Positions 16,426-23,803 of a stretch of 39,898 nucleotides of DNA are shown here, piece by piece. This DNA is from a virus: the IMG/VR virus record IMGVR_UViG_3300028197_000048, positions 1-39,898 of that record. The stretch is one strand, 5' to 3'. Both the position numbers and the translations under genes were made by a program. The notes under the pieces were generated by a model. It was not told the DNA's origin, did not search any database, and saw only the letters and a program-made list of their open reading frames with translations. The first letter of the stretch is position 1. The number at the start of each line of letters is the position of its first letter.

Positions 16426-16446
16426 GTCCTCACAAGGACACTTAAA

Positions 16447-16472
16447 GGGACTCATCTGAGTCCCTTTTTTTT
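16447..16472 (+). terminator. Factor-independent terminator
   Basis: Perfect stem GGGACTC-ATCT-GAGTCCC (16447-16464) followed by eight T. It separates the early-type gene upstream from the curli-like cassette. A smaller hairpin, GTCC-TCACAA-GGAC, lies just before it (16426-16439). Confidence 0.9.
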
Positions 16473-16494
16473 AGCCTACATGAAAGTCTATTTG

Positions 16495-16502
16495 TATAAA
16501 TA
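16495..16502 (+). promoter_or_regulatory. T4-type late promoter TATAAATA of the curli-like cassette
   Basis: Exact T4 late consensus TATAAATA, directly downstream of the terminator. T4 spacing puts +1 at 16508, the A of the first ATG of the cassette, which has no SD. It suggests the whole cassette (to 23747) is transcribed late, under gp55. Confidence 0.75.
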
Positions 16503-16507
16503 ACAGT

Positions 16508-16804
16508 ATGGAAGAGATTTTTAATCTAATAGGTGAAGTGGGTGCCCCAATTGCAGGTAGTCTGTTAATGGGCTTTTTCATCTTTATAGTCATCAAACAG
16601 ATACTAGAAGGTGTAGTAGATTCAATAGCAACTCTAACAATATTTTGTGTTTCGCTAGAGAATCGTGCAAGAACCATGTCAAACGAAATGATTAAGATAG
16701 ACCTGTTAGTTTCATCAGCGTTGGAATTAAGACCAGACATAGAACGCATCGCTAGAGCAGAAAATTTCATAGAAGACGAAAAACTAGATGTAAGGAGAGA
16801 TTGA
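16508..16804 (+). CDS. Small holin-like membrane protein 1, 98 aa
   Basis: MEEIFNLIGEVGAPIAGSLL leads into one hydrophobic helix (about 12-33), then an amphipathic/coiled-coil tail. The layout of a short N terminus with a G-x-P-I motif, one helix and a charged helical tail recalls BhlA/UviB/YvrJ-type small phage membrane proteins. It appears paralogous to the next gene (GAPI vs GFPI; IKIDLLVSSALEL vs IRLQQKVDVVLEM). It is the first gene of the cassette, and its stop overlaps the next start (TGATG). It may be a holin or an assembly factor for the curli-like system; not resolved. Confidence 0.75.
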   Translation: MEEIFNLIGEVGAPIAGSLLMGFFIFIVIKQILEGVVDSIATLTIFCVSLENRARTMSNEMIKIDLLVSSALELRPDIERIARAENFIEDEKLDVRRD

Positions 16805-17073
16805 TGGATATCGCTCAAATTATATCTGATTACGGATTCCCAATAGTCATGTCAGTGGGACTTGGCTATTTCATATATTACATTTGGTGGTTTGTAGGCG
16901 AAAAACTAGAACCCGAAATTGAAAAGATGCATTTTCAATTAATTAAAGTAATAGACCAAACAAGAATGTTAGACCAAGATTTGATAAGATTACAACAGAA
17001 AGTTGATGTAGTTTTAGAAATGAAGGAGAATATGAAAGTACAAAGGTTACAAGAAGAGGCGAAACGAAAATGA
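16804..17073 (+). CDS. Small holin-like membrane protein 2, 89 aa
   Basis: The ATG at 16804 has a strong SD (TAAGGAGAGATTG); a TTG three bases earlier is less likely. MDIAQIISDYGFPIVMSVGL and one helix (about 12-31) are followed by a long charged coiled coil ending KVQRLQEEAKRK. Same layout as the preceding gene, so a tandem duplication is likely. The YGFPIV motif resembles YvrJ/BhlA-type proteins. Overlaps the CsgF-like gene by four bases (ATGA). Confidence 0.75.
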   Translation: MDIAQIISDYGFPIVMSVGLGYFIYYIWWFVGEKLEPEIEKMHFQLIKVIDQTRMLDQDLIRLQQKVDVVLEMKENMKVQRLQEEAKRK

Positions 17074-17561
17074 ACAAATATCTACTTACATTAATACTAC
17101 TCGGTGGAATACTTTTTATGAGCGCTCTAAGTGCTGATATAAAACACAAATTTAAGAACCCTAGTTTCAGTGGAATAGGTACAGCATCACATTACCTAAC
17201 CGTTGAGAACCAAGAGTTCACAAGAAAAAAAGAAATAGAAGATGCACTTGAATCTGCTAGAAAGGCAGCTGAAAGGGCAGAAGATAATACAACCATGGCC
17301 AAATTTATTCGGAATCTAGAATCACGAATTTATGCACAAATGGCTAAACAATTAGTTGAGTCTATGTTTTCGAATGACGGTTCAGTTAGATTTGGTTCAT
17401 TCAGTTTAGAGGGTAATGTTGTCACATATGAAGTGATAACTAACGAAGATGGTTCAGAATTTATACGAATGACAATTGTTGATTCCGATGGAACAGAAAC
17501 AATTTTAGAAATACCAATTGGAACAGGAAACTTTGGACAAGACTCAGATGGCACTGGTTAA
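17070..17561 (+). CDS. csgF: CsgF-like curli assembly protein
   Basis: 163 residues with a signal peptide (NKYLLTLILLGGILFMSALSA). The mature protein begins IKHKFKNPSFSGIG, matching the FQFRNPNFGG segment with which CsgF plugs into the CsgG pore. A helix (about 75-105, MAKFIRNLESRIYAQMAKQL) and a C-terminal beta region (NVVTYEVI...IRMTIVD...ETILEIPIG) also match the family. CsgF caps the CsgG pore and couples secretion to nucleation of curli fibres at the cell surface. Adjacent to a CsgG gene, as in bacterial csg operons. Confidence 0.88.
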   Translation: MNKYLLTLILLGGILFMSALSADIKHKFKNPSFSGIGTASHYLTVENQEFTRKKEIEDALESARKAAERAEDNTTMAKFIRNLESRIYAQMAKQLVESMFSNDGSVRFGSFSLEGNVVTYEVITNEDGSEFIRMTIVDSDGTETILEIPIGTGNFGQDSDGTG

Positions 17562-18516
17562 ATATTTACTTACCGGCGTAATTTTACTATCTGGATGTGC
17601 ATCTGTTCCAAAGTGGTCAGACAACCCAGCAGATTGTGCCTATGAGACAGGAAGATTTGATGAGGGTTTCGGCAGAGATGTTGTCACAGGTGTCGCAAAG
17701 GCTTGGTCTAGAAATTACATATGTGTGGAAAATGCTACTGTAGTTAATCTTCCTTCACATTTAGAACTACTTAATTTGCCTAAGGCAAAAGATAGACCTA
17801 CTGTTGCAGTTTATAACTTTGTGGACAAAACAGGACAGAGAAAATCAGAAGATAATCTTGCATCATTCTCTACTGCTGTGACACAAGGTGCAACCGAAAT
17901 GGTTATTGATGCACTTAAAACGGCAGGTAAAGGAACATGGTTCAGAGTTGTTGAAAGGTCTGGCATAGACAACTTGGTAAGAGAGAGACAAATTATTCGT
18001 TCTGCTAGACAAGACTTTGCTAAACAACAAGGCGAAGAGAAGTTTCAAAATTTACAACCCTTACTATTCGCAGGTATGATAATAGAGGGTGGTATAATAG
18101 GTTATGATTCCAATTTATTAACTGGTGGTCGAGGCGCAAGGACACTAGGAATTGGAGTTAGTAGACAGTATCGTCAAGATGCTGTCACGGTTAGTATGAG
18201 AGCTGTTTCAGTTCTAACAGGTGAAGTATTATTGAATGTCCAAACAAGAAAGACTATCCTTTCTTATGGTTCAGGCGGCGATGTATTCCGATTCATTGAA
18301 GAAGGAACACAATTGCTAGAGTTCGAGGACGGAGTGGGTAATAATGAGTCAGTGACATATGCAGTACGAACAGCTATCGAGGCTGCCGTACTGGAATTAA
18401 TCTACCAAGGACATGATAGGGGTTTTTGGAAAATCGAGGAAAATCATAGACACCCACACAATAGTGATGGTGTAAATGATTTACACTCATTAAAAGGAGA
18501 AGAAGAAAATGAATAA
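17548..18516 (+). CDS. csgG: CsgG-like curli secretion channel lipoprotein
   Basis: 322 residues from the ATG at 17548 (the frame opens at 17518). Lipobox LLSGC puts the lipidated Cys at residue 17. The body follows CsgG closely: VAVYNFVDKTGQ, NLASFSTAVTQGAT, WFRVVERSGIDNLVRERQII, EGGIIGYDSN, GGRGARTLGIG, TGEVLLNVQTRKTILSY, VFRFIE, and DRGFWKI. E. coli CsgG forms a nonameric outer-membrane pore that exports unfolded curli subunits. The Phe of the constriction (FSTA) is kept, while the Tyr and Asn of the E. coli gate appear replaced (by-eye alignment). The C-terminal tail is His/Glu-rich and family-atypical. Confidence 0.95.
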   Translation: MALVKYLLTGVILLSGCASVPKWSDNPADCAYETGRFDEGFGRDVVTGVAKAWSRNYICVENATVVNLPSHLELLNLPKAKDRPTVAVYNFVDKTGQRKSEDNLASFSTAVTQGATEMVIDALKTAGKGTWFRVVERSGIDNLVRERQIIRSARQDFAKQQGEEKFQNLQPLLFAGMIIEGGIIGYDSNLLTGGRGARTLGIGVSRQYRQDAVTVSMRAVSVLTGEVLLNVQTRKTILSYGSGGDVFRFIEEGTQLLEFEDGVGNNESVTYAVRTAIEAAVLELIYQGHDRGFWKIEENHRHPHNSDGVNDLHSLKGEEENE

Positions 18517-19243
18517 AATTTTAAGTATTTTATTACTAATGTCGACACCATTCGTTTTCGCAGCTGCAACTGATGATAATGAGATTATGATAACACAAGT
18601 TGGTGATACTCTAAAATTATATGTTGACCAAGTTGGTTTTGGTAACAAAGTGGGATTGAACAACTTTTCAAGTGGTTCTGGTTCAAACATGACCATTACT
18701 GGTGTGACTTTGGATTTCAACATAGATATGATAGGTAACAAGAACTTGTTATTCGGACCTCTCGTTGCCGATACATCTAACTATACTTTATTGATGACTG
18801 GTGACTCTAACTCTATTGACTGGAACATAGGTTCTACAGGTAGTTCAGACGATTCAGATATCAATTTCAACATGACCGGCGATTCGAATACATTCGATTT
18901 AGACCAAGGTTCTGTTGCAAGTGCAGAGAGATTAAATGCGGATTTAGTTATCATCGGAAGTAGTAATGTTTTTGATGTTGATTGGGAATCAGATGATATC
19001 ACATGGAATTTCGATGTGACTGGTTCTAGTTCTAATATCAACACATTGCAGAAAGATGGTTCACAAACACTTAATTTTGATTTTACAGGAGACAGCGCTG
19101 ATGTTGATATCACTCAGATATCAGGCACATGTGCAGCTTCTGGCGGAGGGTGTGCAACACCTAATGCAAATGTCAATCTTAATGTAAATAGTGACAATGC
19201 GATTATTCAGATTACACAAAAAGATTCAAACAGCGATAGTTAG
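18509..19243 (+). CDS. Curlin-like secreted repeat protein 1 (CsgA/CsgB-like)
   Basis: 244 residues; strong SD (AAAGGAGAAGAAA); overlaps csgG by eight bases. Signal peptide MNKILSILLLMSTPFVFAA. The mature part is low-complexity, rich in Asn, Asp, Ser, Gly and Thr, almost free of Lys/Arg, with repeated beta-strand units such as ITQVG, VDQVGFGN and MTGDSN spaced by about 20-25 residues. This is the pattern of curli subunits (x-Q-x-G-x-x-N). It ends with a two-Cys segment (C-AASGGG-C) and ITQKDS. Likely a fibre subunit secreted through the CsgG-like pore. Confidence 0.75.
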   Translation: MNKILSILLLMSTPFVFAAATDDNEIMITQVGDTLKLYVDQVGFGNKVGLNNFSSGSGSNMTITGVTLDFNIDMIGNKNLLFGPLVADTSNYTLLMTGDSNSIDWNIGSTGSSDDSDINFNMTGDSNTFDLDQGSVASAERLNADLVIIGSSNVFDVDWESDDITWNFDVTGSSSNINTLQKDGSQTLNFDFTGDSADVDITQISGTCAASGGGCATPNANVNLNVNSDNAIIQITQKDSNSDS

Positions 19244-20348
19244 TTTCTTTTTACTATTCGCTGGTGGGTTCAGTTCTGCTGAACCCATTGGCGGTGTAAT
19301 TGAATCTACAGGTGTTACATCTGTAAAAAGAGAGCAGGACAGAATTCTAACAGATGTCGGTACAGACATCAACATGTATGATGAAGCAGAGACTGCCAAT
19401 GGTCGTATGCTCATACAATTCTTAGATAATGAAAAATTGAGTTTAACAGAAAACTCACTCGTTTACATAGACGAGGCATATTACGACCCCGACCCAAGTT
19501 TATCCAAAATGTCAATACGAATGGCACGAGGCACAGCACGATTCGCCTCGGGTGGTGGTTCAAGAATTAAAAAACAAAATGTAGATGTATCTACTCCTAC
19601 AGCCAATATCACAATGAGAGGGACAGATTTTACAACCACCATTGATGAGTTGGGAAGGACTATGGTAATCTTACTTCCGGATGAAGAGACAGGTGAATCA
19701 TCTGGAGAAATACTAGTTTATAATGACGGTGGTGAAACCGTTTTAAATCAACCATATCAGGCAACTACTGTTGCATCGTATGATTCACCACCAACTACAG
19801 CAGTCACGGTTCAAGGTATTACGCCGAATCTGATTGACAATATGTTTATCGTAAATCCACCTTCGGAAATACGACAGGCGATGGAAGAATCCTATCAAGA
19901 TGAAAATTATGATGACCAGGGTTTATTAGATGTAGACTTCTTAGAGTTCAATGAACTTGAGGGAGATGCTTTGGCCGATACGACTGAAGATTTATCATTT
20001 TCAGAGTTGGACATAGATTATTTGGATGTGGATTTTTTACAAGACTTATTAGATGTTATAGAAGAATTAGAGAGAACCACGGTATCGTTAAGTTCCAGAG
20101 GTGGTTCAAGTACTGAATTAGCTGGGTTTGCACTTAAAGGTGCATCACCAGGTTTCAACAAAGATTCTCAGTTTAATGTTTTCGAACAAGACGGAGACCT
20201 AGTTTTCTTTCGTGATGTCCAAGGAGTCATAAATATAATTATAACAAGTGGTGGTTCGGGCATTGTAGATGCCGAAGTTCCAGGATATTCAGGTGTCATG
20301 ACATTTGGAGATGGAGATGGAATTACAATTGTTATACGACAAGACTAA
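19197..20348 (+). CDS. Secreted FecR-domain protein
   Basis: About 383 residues; GTG at 19191 is an alternative start. Signal peptide with KK before the helix (IQTAIVSFFLLFAGGFSSA). A FecR domain spans about 35-150, with a V-x-T-P-T-A-N segment, ITMRGTDF (family hallmark) and a repeating beta pattern. The rest is acidic, with DVDFLE/DIDYLDVDF repeats (about 240-285), then a glycine-rich beta region. FecR domains are periplasmic sensor or scaffold modules, and bacterial genomes often pair them with CHASE2 cyclases, as here. It overlaps curlin-like 1 by 47 bases, so it is read in a different frame across the junction. Confidence 0.85.
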   Translation: MRLFRLHKKIQTAIVSFFLLFAGGFSSAEPIGGVIESTGVTSVKREQDRILTDVGTDINMYDEAETANGRMLIQFLDNEKLSLTENSLVYIDEAYYDPDPSLSKMSIRMARGTARFASGGGSRIKKQNVDVSTPTANITMRGTDFTTTIDELGRTMVILLPDEETGESSGEILVYNDGGETVLNQPYQATTVASYDSPPTTAVTVQGITPNLIDNMFIVNPPSEIRQAMEESYQDENYDDQGLLDVDFLEFNELEGDALADTTEDLSFSELDIDYLDVDFLQDLLDVIEELERTTVSLSSRGGSSTELAGFALKGASPGFNKDSQFNVFEQDGDLVFFRDVQGVINIIITSGGSGIVDAEVPGYSGVMTFGDGDGITIVIRQD

Positions 20349-20358
20349 GGAGAGATTT

Positions 20359-20514
20359 ATGAACATAAATATTGACTTTACTAAACTAAGACAATGGCAT
20401 GAAAACATTACATGGGAAGTTGCCGATTTTTTTGGTTTAGATGAATATGAAATGTTATGGGTGTCATACACCGAGGGATTAATTTTAGGATTATTATTAT
20501 GGTGGATTTTTTAA
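20359..20514 (+). CDS. Small C-terminally anchored protein, 51 aa
   Basis: Start chosen at 20359 for its SD (AAGGAGAGATTT). Polar N terminus (MNINIDFTKLRQWHENITWE) then a C-terminal hydrophobic helix (GLILGLLLWWIF). It overlaps the next gene by 16 bases, suggesting coupling. No family recognised. Confidence 0.65.
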   Translation: MNINIDFTKLRQWHENITWEVADFFGLDEYEMLWVSYTEGLILGLLLWWIF

Positions 20515-21161
20515 AAAGAACATTTATTGTAGGGGCATTTATTTTGATAAGTGGCCTTACTTTTGCTGACGACAATCATGTTCATGTCGAACAAGTAGCT
20601 AGTGGAGATAACTTAAATTTAAACATAACACAAATAGGTTATGATAACGAAATAAACTTCACTGTAGGACATTCTGGTAATGTATTCAACTTAATTCAAA
20701 ACGGTAATGGAAATTACATTGGTTGGGTATCTTATTGGGGTTCAGGTAAAGCATGGGGTGGTGATATTGATGGAACAGATAATACTGAAAACATAGAACA
20801 ATGGAATGGTGCAACATATGGCCGTCACATATTGGGAAATAATAATGAAGTAGATGTCTATCAGAATGGTTCACATACTCATTGGTTAGATATACATATA
20901 GATGATGCTGACCATGATGCACATCAATCTGGAACAGGAAGTCATTACGCACATACATATTACTATGGCACTCAAGACGGTTCTGTTGCTAGCATTATGC
21001 AGAAAGATACAGGAAGTCATAACGCACAAATAACACTTACAGGCAGTCAACCAACAACACTTAATTTATTACAACAAGGCGCAACCAATAAGTCTTACAA
21101 TCTAACTCAAAATTGTATGACTGTTGGAGGGTGTACAGTATCGGTGACTCAAAGTGACTGA
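20499..21161 (+). CDS. Curlin-like secreted repeat protein 2 (CsgA/CsgB-like)
   Basis: 220 residues from the ATG at 20499 (AGGA eight bases upstream). Signal peptide (KRTFIVGAFILISGLTFA). Repeats read LNITQIGYDNEINFTV, NLIQNGNGNYIG, VDVYQNG, IMQKDTGSHNAQI and LNLLQQGATN, which is the curlin strand-loop-strand pattern with Gln and Asn ladders. The centre is His- and Trp-rich (HTHWLDIHIDDADHDAH), which is odd for CsgA and could bind metal. It ends C-MTVGG-C-TVSVTQSD, parallel to curlin-like 1, so the two are probably paralogues or major/minor subunits. Confidence 0.8.
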   Translation: MVDFLKRTFIVGAFILISGLTFADDNHVHVEQVASGDNLNLNITQIGYDNEINFTVGHSGNVFNLIQNGNGNYIGWVSYWGSGKAWGGDIDGTDNTENIEQWNGATYGRHILGNNNEVDVYQNGSHTHWLDIHIDDADHDAHQSGTGSHYAHTYYYGTQDGSVASIMQKDTGSHNAQITLTGSQPTTLNLLQQGATNKSYNLTQNCMTVGGCTVSVTQSD

Positions 21162-21420
21162 ATGTCCAGAAGAGTATTATCATTGTCTCAGTGAAAACGA
21201 ATATGAAGAGTGGATCACACTTCTAGAAGATAATGAATTAGAAATGCCTGAATCACTTGCACCATTAGGTGACGGTGAAGCTGCAGCTAACTTTGTTTGG
21301 AATGTTCTTTTCTTGTCACCAGTAGAATTATTCTATATCGGAATATCAATGTCCGTACTTGCATTCTATGGACTCTCTATATACTATATGTACAAAAAAA
21401 TACAGAAGAAATTTTCATGA
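21154..21420 (+). CDS. Single-pass membrane protein, 88 aa (GTG start)
   Basis: The GTG start overlaps the end of the curlin-like gene by eight bases. Acidic N-terminal half (ENEYEEWITLLEDNELEMPE) followed by one hydrophobic helix (about 57-77) and a basic tail KKIQKKFS. It may act as an inner-membrane partner of the cassette. No family recognised. Confidence 0.65.
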   Translation: MTECPEEYYHCLSENEYEEWITLLEDNELEMPESLAPLGDGEAAANFVWNVLFLSPVELFYIGISMSVLAFYGLSIYYMYKKIQKKFS

Positions 21421-21575
21421 GTCAAGAACGAGTTATAAAAGAAGTCAACGAGTATCGTAAAAAGAAGAAACAACAACAATGGTCTCAAGCCTGGAATGTT
21501 ATTCTTGCCACATCTTTGCTATTAGTATGTCTTTACATATTTTTCTTTGCGTGGCCAACAGTTGAACAAGTTTAG
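21417..21575 (+). CDS. Small single-pass membrane protein, 52 aa
   Basis: ATGA overlap with the preceding gene. Strongly basic N terminus (YRKKKKQQQ), then one helix (WNVILATSLLLVCLYIFFFA). Typical of a small inner-membrane protein with its N terminus in the cytoplasm. Function unknown. Confidence 0.65.
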   Translation: MSQERVIKEVNEYRKKKKQQQWSQAWNVILATSLLLVCLYIFFFAWPTVEQV

Positions 21576-21622
21576 AAAATACAGATTAGTCGAGTGGAAA
21601 AAAGGTAATCTGATAGACATCT

Positions 21623-23464
21623 ATGTATAATTGGAAAACAGTTTTAATAACCATAGTCGCCCTAGTGGGTATAAAGATATGGTCGCCCTATCTAATAGAC
21701 AATGTTAGATGGTCTTACTTCGATGTTCTACATCAACAAAAAGAAAAGGTGATAGTAGATAACATTCTACTAGTCAACATCGATGAGAAGGCAATAGAGA
21801 AGTATGGTCAGTATCCTTTCCCTAGAAATATATACGCAGACACATTATGGGAAACTCATTTCTCAAACACTCATGTATTCAACATACTCTTTGCAGAGAA
21901 AGATAGATTTGGTGGAGATGAACTCTTTGCAGAGGCATTAGAAAACAGACTAACTATATTATCTTCATCGCCCACAATACAAAAAGAATCTGGTAATGCA
22001 CCATTCGTAAACACCTCAGTATTTGGTGATGGTGATATACAAGACCATGTGTGGAACTTTCCAGGTCTAGTATCGCCAATCCCGGAACTACAAAACAGTG
22101 CTTGGGGCATGGGCGTGACAGTTGCCACACCACCTGTGGCGAATACACCTAATTTTGACGGAACAAACAGAGCGGTTCCGCTAGTCATCCAGGCAAATGG
22201 TCAATTATATCCAAGTTTAGGATTCGAAGTTCTCAGAGCATACTATGACCAACCCAATTATCAAACTAGGGTAACTGCTGATGCCGGTATTGAGTGGGTT
22301 AAAATGGGCAGAGATAAACCAATAGAGACCACATCAAGCGCTGACTTGATGGTATCATATTGGAACGAATTCGAGTCTATCTCGTTCGCAGACTTAAGAG
22401 AATCTAATTTAGAGAATAAGATTCTAGTCTATGGATTAACCGCTGAGGGGTTATCTATTCCAGTTTCAACCCCAATGGGTGTAATGTATCCCCACGAAGT
22501 TCAAGCACACCTAATCCAAACCGTTTCGTCAGGAGTTCAAATACATGTATCCGACTATCTTGAATTCGTAGAAACCGTTCTTCTTCTGATAGTCCTTCTA
22601 GGAATACTGGTATCGGTCTACAGACTTCCCACAGCCTACTCGGCGATAGTTTCAGTAGGTTTCGTAGTACTTCAGGTGGGAGGGAGTTATTATATGTGGT
22701 CTTACAATCTCGTTCTTTTCGATATTTTCTGGTCATCGTTAAGCTCCGTTGTGGTTTTTGGTCATGCGTCCTTCAACAAATACTATGTAACTTTCCAAGA
22801 AAAGCAACAAATAAAGAAGCAGTTCCAAAAGTATTTATCTCCTGACATGATTGAGGAACTACAAAAAGACCCTTCTAAATTAAGATTAGGGGGAGATAGA
22901 AAAGAAATGACCTTCATGTTTATGGACATAATCGGATTCACTCCCATAAGCGAACACTACATGCAACAAGACAATCCGGAAGGTCTAGTAGAACTCATCA
23001 ACAAGTTTTTAGACATGCAGACTAAGATAATTCTAAATAATAGTGGTACCATAGATAAGTATATGGGGGACTGCATAATGAGTTTTTGGAATGCACCACT
23101 TGATTGTGAAAACCACGCAGACCTTGCCGTAAAATCAGCACTAGAAGTTCTAGATGCAACAAAGGAATTAAATGAAGAACTTAAACCTCTTAACCTGCCT
23201 CCTATTAATGTGGGCATCGGTATCAGTTCAGGCGAATGCATCGTTGGAAACATGGGGTCAGAACTTAGATTTGACTATTCCGTCATTGGAGATGCCGTCA
23301 ACCTTGGTGCTAGACTCGAAGGCCAAACAAGAAATTACGATGGGGTGGACTTGTTGTTATCGGAAAGAACTTATCAACTATGTCCAGACAGAGCATTCAC
23401 TAAAGTTGATAGGATTACAGTTAAAGGAAAATCAGAACAAGTCACAATATACACTCCAGTCTGA
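21623..23464 (+). CDS. CHASE2-domain class III adenylate cyclase
   Basis: 613 residues. An N-terminal transmembrane helix (about 7-20) and an extracytoplasmic CHASE2 domain (about 25-305) are followed by three membrane helices (about 316-381). A linker (QFQKYLSPDMIEEL) then leads to a class III cyclase domain. Catalytic residues: metal ligands D435 (MDIIGFT) and D483 (KYMGD), purine-selecting K479, and transition-state N560 and R564 (GDAVNLGARLE). A Lys with Ser553 in place of the usual Asp/Thr fits the class IIIb adenylate cyclase type. It appears intact and active, producing cAMP in the host cytoplasm in response to a periplasmic cue. I know of few phage-borne class III cyclases. Confidence 0.93.
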   Translation: MYNWKTVLITIVALVGIKIWSPYLIDNVRWSYFDVLHQQKEKVIVDNILLVNIDEKAIEKYGQYPFPRNIYADTLWETHFSNTHVFNILFAEKDRFGGDELFAEALENRLTILSSSPTIQKESGNAPFVNTSVFGDGDIQDHVWNFPGLVSPIPELQNSAWGMGVTVATPPVANTPNFDGTNRAVPLVIQANGQLYPSLGFEVLRAYYDQPNYQTRVTADAGIEWVKMGRDKPIETTSSADLMVSYWNEFESISFADLRESNLENKILVYGLTAEGLSIPVSTPMGVMYPHEVQAHLIQTVSSGVQIHVSDYLEFVETVLLLIVLLGILVSVYRLPTAYSAIVSVGFVVLQVGGSYYMWSYNLVLFDIFWSSLSSVVVFGHASFNKYYVTFQEKQQIKKQFQKYLSPDMIEELQKDPSKLRLGGDRKEMTFMFMDIIGFTPISEHYMQQDNPEGLVELINKFLDMQTKIILNNSGTIDKYMGDCIMSFWNAPLDCENHADLAVKSALEVLDATKELNEELKPLNLPPINVGIGISSGECIVGNMGSELRFDYSVIGDAVNLGARLEGQTRNYDGVDLLLSERTYQLCPDRAFTKVDRITVKGKSEQVTIYTPV

Positions 23465-23486
23465 TACTGATAACCGTGACTGGTTG

Positions 23487-23747
23487 GTGTTTTATACCGT
23501 TCAGATACTAGATATACATTCTACCACACAAGGTCTAAAGTATAGTTGTATTTATGAAGCAAATCCACTTTTACCATCTGTTCCACATAGAGACCATCTC
23601 ATATTACAAAAGGCAATCTTAATGCTTACAGTCTTCCGTCAAGAATATTGGCAAATGGAACAGATTAACGCATTGACTTTGTTTACTGGTGCAGTTGTTA
23701 TAGAAAATAATAGAATAACTAATAAGGCAACTTGTCCTTTAAGATAA
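23487..23747 (+). CDS. Small membrane protein with EANPLL motif; start uncertain
   Basis: The part after the cyclase stop reads DWLVFYTVQILDIHSTTQGL, then CIYEANPLLP, two further hydrophobic stretches and a polar end. This resembles small bacterial/phage membrane proteins with a D-x-x-T-T and E-x-N-P-L pattern (DUF5658-like; low certainty). The GTG at 23487 avoids overlapping the cyclase. The same frame is open back to an ATG at 23172 with a strong SD and a perfect signal-peptide-like start, but that would overprint 293 bases of the catalytic domain (see findings). It is the last gene of the cassette. Confidence 0.6.
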   Translation: MFYTVQILDIHSTTQGLKYSCIYEANPLLPSVPHRDHLILQKAILMLTVFRQEYWQMEQINALTLFTGAVVIENNRITNKATCPLR

Positions 23748-23754
23748 AACCACC

Positions 23755-23783
23755 TATACATAACATGAGTAATGTTGTATAAT
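23755..23783 (+). promoter_or_regulatory. Sigma70-type promoter
   Basis: TATACA (23755-23760), 17 bases, TATAAT (23778-23783), ahead of the gene at 23804. A perfect inverted repeat AACAT-GAGTA-ATGTT (23762-23776) fills the spacer, a possible operator. Confidence 0.5.
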
Positions 23784-23803
23784 TGTTACAACAGGAGTAA
23801 ATC

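Noticed and set aside
21297-21420. Upstream extension (21297) of the 52-aa membrane protein
   Set aside because: The ATG at 21417 overlaps the previous stop and gives a clean membrane-protein start; the extension overprints the preceding gene with no SD.
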